Assembly (NCBI GenBank): GCA_030832235.1
Contig: JAURJO010000134.1
Coordinates: 1-20,542 of the forward strand
DNA length: 20,542 nucleotides
Direction: 5' to 3'
From: Verrucomicrobiota bacterium
GTDB taxonomy: Bacteria; Verrucomicrobiota; Verrucomicrobiia; Opitutales; Opitutaceae
Shown piece after piece: positions 14,307 through 20,542 of this stretch (position 1 is the first letter of the stretch; each line of letters starts with the position of its first letter). The notes under the pieces were generated by a model. The model saw nothing but the letters and a program-made list of their open reading frames with translations, was not told where the DNA came from and did no database searches. Made by a program: the position numbers and the translations under genes.

Positions 14307-14339
14307 AAAGCCGGTTCCTCTGGAACCGGCTTTTTTATT
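14307..14339 (+). terminator. Intrinsic terminator of rplU-rpmA
   Basis: A perfect 12-bp stem (AAAGCCGGTTCC at 14307-14318 with GGAACCGGCTTT at 14322-14333) has a TCT loop and runs into TTTTTTATT. It lies 20 bp after the rpmA stop. This is a textbook Rho-independent terminator and the clearest in the window. Confidence 0.95.
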
Positions 14340-14597
14340 GCACCCAAGCCGCGCCGGAGCCGCCGTCCCCCGAACATCTCCGGCCGCTTCTCAGCGCCAG
14401 CAGTCCGTAACTTCTCCCCGGCATAAAACACCAAAAATCCTTTTGTGCGCCCCCGCCGTACTGGGTTCCCAAACCCAGTCGCCAAGGAAAAATCCTCCAC
14501 CACGCGGGATTTCGATTGAACGTTCTCCTTCCTCCGACCGTCTCGACCTGAAGCGTCCCCGCCTTGGCGGCCCGGGTCGCAGGCCCCAACACAGAAG
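14340..14597. other. Spacer before the kinase pair
   Basis: No gene is recognised. The spacer contains a 7-bp hairpin (CTGGGTT and AACCCAG, 14461-14478, CCCA loop) without a T-run. A promoter for the first kinase is expected here but I cannot place it. Confidence 0.5.
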
Positions 14598-16538
14598 ATG
14601 ATTCGACCTTGCTGCTTTATCCTAGGCTTCGCCCTGGTGCTCGCGATGGTCCCGGCGGCGGCGGATTCACCGCGCATTGCCCGCACCCTTTTAATCGAGA
14701 CTCCGGCCGACTTCGCACTGCGGGGCGAGGCCGCGTTGCCACGCCTGAAGTCGTTTGCGGCTCACCCGGTGGCCTCCGTCGACGACCCCAGTCCGGGAGT
14801 CGGCAAAACCACCTGGTACAAACTGGAACTTGAACAGACGACGCATGCCCACCCTGAGGGGGACGTGCTGCGGATCATCGCCGCCGCCCATAACCATGTC
14901 GAAGGGCTCCTCATTGAGAATGGCCGGCTGATCAGCCGCACGGCGGCCGGCTTCACGATTCCGGCGGCCGAGCGGCAGCACCATGCCACCCATCTGGTAA
15001 TTCCGCTGGAGGGATGGCGCAGCGCCCGGTCAGAGGTCTACCTCAGTGTCACCACGGGTCAACTGGTCCCCCTCCTGCCGGCCATCCTCTCGGAACGGGA
15101 TCTGCGAGTCGAAAGCGACACCGCGCTTGTGGTCAGCTTCAGCTATTTCGGCGGGGTGGTAGTGCTGTTGCTGATCCAGGGCGCGATGTACCTGCATTTC
15201 CGCGACCGCGCGGCCCGGGATTACATGCTGGTTTCCCTCGGGTTCCTCGTGCTGCTCCTCACCCAGAACGGGTTTTTCGACCTCATCTGGGCAAGCCACC
15301 TCGGCTCCTTCTATCTCGGGGACTGGCGCCACCACATGAGGCTGGTGAACTGCATCTTTGGTCTGATGGCCTTCGGCAGCTTTTTTGAATTCTGCACGGT
15401 GGCGCCGCGACTGCACCGGTTTCTGCGCGGCAGCACCATCGGGCTCACCGTGCTGCTTGCGACTACCTTCACGCTCCCGATCAACGTCGTCCAAAAGATC
15501 GTTTCAATCGCCCAGCTCTACTCCGTCGCGGCCGTGCTCACCGCCTGCGTGACGGCACTGCGCCATCGTCTCATCGGCTCGGTGCTGATGAGCGTGGGAT
15601 GGTCGGGGATCCTCCTGGTAACAACCTACCTCAACCTCGTCCGCTTTGGCATCGCCTCAGGCTCGCTAGACACGCCCAACCTACCGGTCGCAGCGGTGAT
15701 GTGGGAGCTCTTCTTCAACACCCTCGGTCTCACCTACAAATTCAAGCGGCTCGGAGAAATCCGTCATCAAAAGGAACTGCGCGACCTCGAGGTGGCTGGG
15801 CTGGAACGAATGGTACGGGTGCTGTGCCACGATCTGAGCACCCCGCTCGCGACGATCGGGATGACTACCGACCTGTTGCAGCTGAACCGGGAGGCCGGGC
15901 GGCCCGTCGATCTGGACGCGACGACCAACCGCCTGCATGTCGCCGTGAAGTCGATCAAGGAAATCGTCGACTCCACCCGCCACGTCGAGGCGCTGAAACT
16001 CAACGGTGGGAACCTTCCGCTGGAGCCGGTCGATTTCTGCGCCGCGTTCGACGACGCCGAACGCATGGTGCACGACAAGCTCGGCCGGAAGCGGATCACG
16101 GTGCGCAAGACCGAATGGCCGGAAGACGCCGTCGTGTTGGCCGAGCCGCGCATGCTACGGCTGACCATTATCGCCAACGCCCTTTCTAACGCCGTGAAGT
16201 TCAGCTCCTCCGGCGGCTTCATCGATGTGAGCCTGCGGCGCGAGGGCGACACCATGGTGCTACGCATCCGCGATCACGGCGTGGGTATCCCCCGCGAAAT
16301 GCGCGAAGCCTTCGAACGCTCCGGACGCATTCGAAGCCGCCCCGGCACCCAGAGCGAGGAAGGCACGGGCTTCGGCCTGATGCTGATGCGCGACTTCACG
16401 AAGGCCATGCATGGGGAGTTCCGGCTGGAGTCACGCACCGCCGAAGAATCGGCCACCGATCACGGCACAACGGTCGTGATCCGGCTTTCGGCCGCGAACG
16501 CGGCGGAACTGCGAGGGCCCTGCGCCGTGACGGCGTAG
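14598..16538 (+). CDS. 7TMR-DISM membrane histidine kinase, paralog A
   Basis: A 646-residue sensor kinase. A signal peptide (about 1-22, ending VPAAADS) leads to an extracytoplasmic domain (about 25-172) whose WYKLELEQ segment and beta pattern resemble the 7TMR-DISM extracellular domain type 2. About seven hydrophobic segments follow between 176 and 380. The kinase core begins after a short coil (EIRHQKELRDLEVAGLERM). The H-box is CHDLSTPLATI with phospho-acceptor His411. The ATPase domain has the N-box NALSNAVKFS (Asn531), G1 RDHGVGIP (558-565) and G2 GTGFGLML (589-596). It should autophosphorylate in response to an unknown ligand bound outside the membrane. No response regulator is adjacent. 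The paralog at 16694 follows after 155 bp in the same direction. No other start gives a better signal peptide. Family assignment from topology is good; the ligand is unknown. Confidence 0.9.
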   Translation: MIRPCCFILGFALVLAMVPAAADSPRIARTLLIETPADFALRGEAALPRLKSFAAHPVASVDDPSPGVGKTTWYKLELEQTTHAHPEGDVLRIIAAAHNHVEGLLIENGRLISRTAAGFTIPAAERQHHATHLVIPLEGWRSARSEVYLSVTTGQLVPLLPAILSERDLRVESDTALVVSFSYFGGVVVLLLIQGAMYLHFRDRAARDYMLVSLGFLVLLLTQNGFFDLIWASHLGSFYLGDWRHHMRLVNCIFGLMAFGSFFEFCTVAPRLHRFLRGSTIGLTVLLATTFTLPINVVQKIVSIAQLYSVAAVLTACVTALRHRLIGSVLMSVGWSGILLVTTYLNLVRFGIASGSLDTPNLPVAAVMWELFFNTLGLTYKFKRLGEIRHQKELRDLEVAGLERMVRVLCHDLSTPLATIGMTTDLLQLNREAGRPVDLDATTNRLHVAVKSIKEIVDSTRHVEALKLNGGNLPLEPVDFCAAFDDAERMVHDKLGRKRITVRKTEWPEDAVVLAEPRMLRLTIIANALSNAVKFSSSGGFIDVSLRREGDTMVLRIRDHGVGIPREMREAFERSGRIRSRPGTQSEEGTGFGLMLMRDFTKAMHGEFRLESRTAEESATDHGTTVVIRLSAANAAELRGPCAVTA

Positions 16539-16558
16539 CCACGGCGACTGCAGGGACA

Positions 16559-16573
16559 TTCCCGCTTCGGGAA
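16559..16573 (+). other. Small hairpin between the two kinase genes
   Basis: TTCCCG and CGGGAA pair around a CTT loop 21 bp after the first kinase's stop codon. It lacks a T-run, so termination is doubtful. Confidence 0.25.
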
Positions 16574-16693
16574 AACCTCCGTTCCCGCCGCGAATTCATC
16601 TCGCAACCGCGTTTCTGATTGTATCGATTTTGCGGCTCGGACGTCTGGCTGTGTGGTCGGCGAGTTACCCCTGACCAGAAAAAACTGACGATA

Positions 16694-18619
16694 ATGAGGC
16701 TCCCCGCCTTGATTGCACTAGGATTGGTGCTCGTGCTCGCTACGCACTCGGCTGCGGCCGATGCGCCACGCATCGCCCGCAGCTTTCTGATCGAGGCACC
16801 GGCGGATTTTTCGTTGCGGGACGAGAATGCCCTTCAAGCCCTGAGGTCTTTCCCGGTCAAGGCGCTGGGATCGCTGGATGACGCGATACCGCGGGTCGGA
16901 CGAACCTCCTGGTACAAGCTGGAATTGGAGCAACCGGCAGGAGGAGCCCGGCACAGCCATGTGCTACGCCTGAACACGGTCATTCACCCAAATGCGGAGG
17001 CCCTCCTTCTGGAGGGCAGCCGGACCCTCGATCGCGTCGAGGCCGGATACTCCATTCCTGCCGAACGCCGCCAAAGCGGCTCCATGAACCTCTCTTTGCC
17101 TCTGGCAGCGTGGAAAACAGAACAGGCGGAAGTTCTTATCGGCATCACCACCGGAACCCTCACCCCGCTGCGAGCTAGGCTCGTTTCAACGCAACAGCTG
17201 CAGCTCGATGACGAGGCCGGAATCGCGATACATTTCTCCTATTTCGGGTCGCTCGCCATCCTGCTGATCATCCAAGGCGCGATATTCCTTCGGCTCAGGG
17301 ATCTCGCTGCCCGCGATTACCTGCTGGTTTCGGTCTGTCTCCTTCTTCTGATTTTCACCCAGACCAGCGACTTCATGGTGCTCTGGGACGGGCACATCGG
17401 TACCTTTCACCTGACGGAAATCCGGCATCAACTCCGGATCCTGCACGGGATATTCTCCCTCATGGCCTTCCGCAGTTTCTTCCCGTTTTCGACCGTAGTC
17501 CCCCGCCTGGACCGGGTTTTACGGCACGGAATCGCGGTGGTAAGCGTGACGCTAGCGGTATCCTTCTTCCTACCAGCCGCCCCCCTGCAAATCGTGGCAT
17601 CCGTGTGCCAGGTATTCGGCGCCGTATTTCTGATTTCAGCCAGTGTCGTGGCGCTGCGGCATCGCCTTATCGGCTCATCCTTGATCGCGGTCGGGTGGCT
17701 GCCCCTTCTCGCGACGGCTACCTACTTGAATCTGGCGCGCTTCCGACTTGTGCCCGATGTGCCGGGCGAAACTTACCTGCCGACCCTGTCAATCATCTGG
17801 GAAATCCTCTTCACGACCCTCGGGCTCAGCTACAAAATCAAGCAGCTGGCCGAAATCCGACACCAGAAAGAGTTGCGCGATCTGGAACTGGCCGGACTGG
17901 AACGGATGGTGCGGGTCCTGTGCCACGATCTGAGCACCCCGCTCGCCACCATAGGCATGACCGCCGACCTGTTGCAGCTCAAACGCGAGGCTGGTCAGCC
18001 CGTGGACTTGGACGCGACCACCCACCGCCTGCAGGTCGCCGTGAAATCGATCAAGGAAATCGTCGATTCCACGCGAAACGTAGAGGCGCTGAAACTCCAT
18101 GCCGGAAGTTTACCGCTGGAGCCGGTCGACCTTTGTACCGTTTTCGACGAAGCCGAACGCATGGTGCAGGACAAGCTCGGCCGGAAGCGGATCACGCTGC
18201 GGAAGACCAATTGGCCTGAGAACGCAATCGGTTTGGCCGAGCCAAGCATACTGCGATTCAGCGTCATCGCCAATGCACTCTCGAATGCCGTGAAGTTCAG
18301 CACCTCCGGCGGCTTCATCGATGTGAGCCTGCGACGCGAGGGCAACATCATGGTGCTGCGCATCCGAGATCATGGGGTGGGCATACCCCGCGAAATGCGT
18401 GAAGCCTTCGAAACGTCCGGACGCATCCAAAGCCGCCCCGGCACGATGAACGAGGAAGGCACCGGTTTCGGATTGATGCTGATGCGCGACTTCACCAAGG
18501 CGATGCGCGGGGAGTTCCGCTTGGAATCGCGCACCGCCGACGAGTCGCCCGCCGATCACGGCACGACCGTCGAAATCCGGCTGCCCGTGGCGGTCGCCGC
18601 GGCGTCGGTTCTCCGCTGA
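16694..18619 (+). CDS. 7TMR-DISM membrane histidine kinase, paralog B
   Basis: A 641-residue sensor kinase, colinear without gaps with paralog A through at least residue 535. The ATG at 16694 starts a signal peptide (MRLPALIALGLVLVLATHSA); the frame is open 25 codons further up but lacks signal character. The extracytoplasmic domain (about 25-172) and seven hydrophobic segments follow. The H-box is again CHDLSTPLATI with His411, the N-box Asn is Asn531, and G1 RDHGVGIP and G2 GTGFGLML are intact, so it is predicted active. By-eye ungapped comparison gives about 46% identity to paralog A over residues 1-386 and about 85% over the kinase part. Both likely signal to the same partner while sensing different ligands. 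No response regulator is adjacent. A terminator-like hairpin follows. Confidence 0.9.
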   Translation: MRLPALIALGLVLVLATHSAAADAPRIARSFLIEAPADFSLRDENALQALRSFPVKALGSLDDAIPRVGRTSWYKLELEQPAGGARHSHVLRLNTVIHPNAEALLLEGSRTLDRVEAGYSIPAERRQSGSMNLSLPLAAWKTEQAEVLIGITTGTLTPLRARLVSTQQLQLDDEAGIAIHFSYFGSLAILLIIQGAIFLRLRDLAARDYLLVSVCLLLLIFTQTSDFMVLWDGHIGTFHLTEIRHQLRILHGIFSLMAFRSFFPFSTVVPRLDRVLRHGIAVVSVTLAVSFFLPAAPLQIVASVCQVFGAVFLISASVVALRHRLIGSSLIAVGWLPLLATATYLNLARFRLVPDVPGETYLPTLSIIWEILFTTLGLSYKIKQLAEIRHQKELRDLELAGLERMVRVLCHDLSTPLATIGMTADLLQLKREAGQPVDLDATTHRLQVAVKSIKEIVDSTRNVEALKLHAGSLPLEPVDLCTVFDEAERMVQDKLGRKRITLRKTNWPENAIGLAEPSILRFSVIANALSNAVKFSTSGGFIDVSLRREGNIMVLRIRDHGVGIPREMREAFETSGRIQSRPGTMNEEGTGFGLMLMRDFTKAMRGEFRLESRTADESPADHGTTVEIRLPVAVAAASVLR

Positions 18620-18664
18620 ACCGGCGCGGGCGGCCAAGCGCCAACGCAAGGATCGCCATTGCCC

Positions 18665-18685
18665 AGGCGCCACGCGGCGCCTTTT
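18665..18685 (+). terminator. Probable intrinsic terminator after the kinase pair
   Basis: AGGCGCC (18665-18671) and GGCGCCT (18676-18682) pair around an ACGC loop and run into TTTT. It lies 45 bp after the second kinase's stop and 40 bp before the receptor gene. The stem is strong and the T-run short. Confidence 0.55.
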
Positions 18686-18724
18686 CTCGCGGCGCCCCGT
18701 GCGGCACCGCCGCGCGCTCCAACC

Positions 18725-20542
18725 ATGAAGAACCCCGTCCTGCCCGCCCTGCTTCGTCTCGTCCTCAAGTTCGCCCTCGTCTGCCTCGCACCCGTTTTAC
18801 TCCCCGCGGCGGCGCCCGCGACCGGCACAGTCGAGGGGCGGGTTCTCAACCCCCGCAGCGGAGCGGTCGCCGAGGGTGCGCGCGTCAGCGTGGAAGGCAC
18901 CTCGCTCGTCGCGTTCACCGACGCCGACGGCGTCTATCGCCTCGGCGATGTCCCCGCCGGGGAAGTTCGTCTGCGCGTATTCTACACCGGATTCGCTCCT
19001 CAATTCGAGAAGGCCGTCGTCGAGCCGGGCCGCGTGCTCAGCCGCGACATCACCCTCGTCACGACCGGCGCAACCGGTCCCGCCGCGGCCGAGACCGTCG
19101 TGAAACTGGACCAATTCGTGGTCGGCGAGGCACGGGAAATGGAGGCGGCCGCGATCGCGATCAACGAGCAACGTTTCGCCAACAACGTGAAGACCGTGGT
19201 CTCGACCGACGAATTTGGCGCCGTCGCGGAAGGGAACGTGGCGGAGTTCCTGCGCTACCTGCCGGGACTCACCGTCGACCTGAGCGGCGGCGACGCACGC
19301 TTCGTCTCGATCGACGGCGCCCCCGCCGCTAACACCCCCGTCACCCTCGGAGGCCTGAGCCTCTCCTCCCCGACCGGCACCGGTCGCGCGGTCGAGGTCG
19401 GGTTCTTCAACCTCAACAACATCTCACGCATCGACGTGTCGATGTCGCCCACGCCCGACTCCCCCGGTTCCGCGCTCGCCGGCTCGATCAACATGGTGCC
19501 GCGCAGCTCGTTCGAACGCGCCCGCCCCGTATTCAACGGCAGCGTTTACCTCATGGCGCGCGACGACCACCTCAAGTTCGGCGGCCAGCGGGACTTCTTC
19601 CGCGAGCCCCGCCGCGTGGTGCACCCCGGTTTCGACCTTTCGTGGATCGTTCCCGTCAACAAGCGCTTCGGCTTCTCCGTCGCCACCGGCTACTCCACCC
19701 AGTTCTCCCATCAGGTCGGCCACACCAACACCTGGCGCGGCGTCAGCACCGCGACCACCGGCACTGCATTCCCGCACACCGTGCCGGGCAAGCCCTACCT
19801 ATCGGCCTACCAGTACACCGACTCACCCAAGGAGTCACAGCGCGACTCGCTCGGCATCACGCTCGACTACCGTCTTTCGGCCCACGATCGCATTTCGCTC
19901 TCGTACCAGTACTCGTCGTTCGACGGCTGGATCGCCGCGCGCAACCTCCAGTTCAACCCCGCGCAAATCGTGCCCGGCACCTTCACCACCGAGTCGGTCC
20001 AGGGCGTGGCCGGAGCGGGCAACATCCAGATCACCAGCGGCAACGGCCGCGTGCGCGAGAACCGCACCTACATGCCGACCTTCAATTGGCGCCACGACGG
20101 GCCGGTATGGAAATTCGACGGCGGCGTCGGCCGCGCTTACGGCAAAAACGCCATCCGCTCGATGGACAAGGGCATGTTCCTCACCGTCATCGGCCGCCGC
20201 TCCAACGTCACGATCAACTTCGACCAGATCATCGACACCCGTCCGGGAGTCATCACGGTCCTCGACGGCACGACCCGCGCCCCCGTCGATCCCTACCGCA
20301 TCGACACCTACTCGTTCATCAGCGCGGCCGAGAACCCGCAGCAGGCGTCGGACATCAACTTCAGCTCGTTCCTCAATGCGCGGCGCGATTTCCACTCTTG
20401 GGTGCCGCTCACGCTCCGCGCCGGCCTCGATTTCCGCCAGTCGACGCGTGACAGCAATGCAGGCACGAACACCTGGACGTACCGTGGCAGCACGGTGCCG
20501 GGCAGCGCGGCGGGGCTGGTGGATCCCTCCAGCGGTCAACGC
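18725..20542 (+). CDS. TonB-dependent outer-membrane receptor, C-terminus cut by window edge
   Basis: The frame is open from the ATG at 18725 to the window end, 606 codons. Residues 1 to about 30 form a signal peptide (LVLKFALVCLAPVLLPAAAPA). Residues about 33-113 are a carboxypeptidase-like regulatory domain (GTVEGRVLNPRSGAVAEGA, then TDADGVYRLGDVPAG). A segment VVKLDQFVV near 128-136 precedes the plug, a place where TonB-box-like sequences occur. The plug (about 140-265) contains NNVKTVVSTDEFGAVAEGNV and AEFLRYLPGLTVD, the pattern of the Caulobacter-type subgroup of TonB-dependent receptors. The remainder shows alternating aromatic beta strands typical of the barrel. At least several hundred residues of barrel should lie beyond the window. 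The role is energy-coupled uptake of a large nutrient such as an oligosaccharide; the ligand is unknown. It follows a terminator-like hairpin, so it probably has its own promoter. Confidence 0.92.
   Translation, partial: MKNPVLPALLRLVLKFALVCLAPVLLPAAAPATGTVEGRVLNPRSGAVAEGARVSVEGTSLVAFTDADGVYRLGDVPAGEVRLRVFYTGFAPQFEKAVVEPGRVLSRDITLVTTGATGPAAAETVVKLDQFVVGEAREMEAAAIAINEQRFANNVKTVVSTDEFGAVAEGNVAEFLRYLPGLTVDLSGGDARFVSIDGAPAANTPVTLGGLSLSSPTGTGRAVEVGFFNLNNISRIDVSMSPTPDSPGSALAGSINMVPRSSFERARPVFNGSVYLMARDDHLKFGGQRDFFREPRRVVHPGFDLSWIVPVNKRFGFSVATGYSTQFSHQVGHTNTWRGVSTATTGTAFPHTVPGKPYLSAYQYTDSPKESQRDSLGITLDYRLSAHDRISLSYQYSSFDGWIAARNLQFNPAQIVPGTFTTESVQGVAGAGNIQITSGNGRVRENRTYMPTFNWRHDGPVWKFDGGVGRAYGKNAIRSMDKGMFLTVIGRRSNVTINFDQIIDTRPGVITVLDGTTRAPVDPYRIDTYSFISAAENPQQASDINFSSFLNARRDFHSWVPLTLRAGLDFRQSTRDSNAGTNTWTYRGSTVPGSAAGLVDPSSGQR

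Noticed and set aside
13535..14686. A 383-codon minus-strand open frame across rplU and rpmA
   Set aside because: It is antisense to two certain ribosomal protein genes and to their terminator.
14598..18619. Assembly artefact explaining the repeated kinase gene
   Set aside because: The two copies differ at many positions throughout, with about half of the sensor residues changed and distinct upstream spacers, so this is a true paralogous pair.

Overview
The window is high-GC DNA from a Gram-negative bacterium. A cautious guess is the Verrucomicrobiota, close to the Opitutaceae. The reasons are the run of secreted S1 sulfatases, the large TonB-dependent receptor with an N-terminal carboxypeptidase-like domain, the frequent lack of Shine-Dalgarno sequences, and intergenic spacers full of GTAG-headed hairpin repeats. 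This assignment is inferred from gene content and was not tested by a search.

Layout. (1) Positions 1-3902, minus strand: a secreted beta-propeller/alkaline-phosphatase-fold protein (1371-3902), then a sulfatase (1-1305) whose C-terminus lies outside the window. (2) A 235-bp divergent spacer, then a plus-strand sulfatase (4138-5745). (3) A repeat-bearing spacer (5746-6179). (4) A closely spaced plus-strand run: a DTW-domain tRNA aminocarboxypropyltransferase (6180-7001) and three sulfatases (7075-8568, 8617-10005, 10019-11497). (5) A 633-bp spacer (11498-12130) holding two copies of a paired, inverted REP-like element. (6) Housekeeping genes: trpE (12131-13618), then rplU and rpmA (13712-14287) closed by a strong intrinsic terminator. 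(7) Two tandem paralogous membrane histidine kinases of 7TMR-DISM type (14598-16538 and 16694-18619), then a terminator-like hairpin. (8) The first 606 residues of a TonB-dependent receptor that runs off the right edge (18725-20542).

How it fits together. Five sulfatases plus one more alkaline-phosphatase-superfamily protein lie within 11.5 kb, nearly all with visible signal peptides. This suggests periplasmic or surface desulfation of a complex sulfated glycan or other organosulfate. No glycoside hydrolase, polysaccharide lyase or formylglycine-generating enzyme is present, so these must be encoded elsewhere. The TonB-dependent receptor at the right edge could import products, but it is separated from the sulfatases by unrelated genes and any link is speculative.

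The most noteworthy structures are the REP/BIME-like elements, in which one arm or the other carries an extra nested hairpin, and the kinase duplication, in which the catalytic halves are far better conserved than the sensor halves. I see no CRISPR array, tRNA, rRNA, insertion sequence or phage gene, and no clear evidence of a wholly new multi-gene system.
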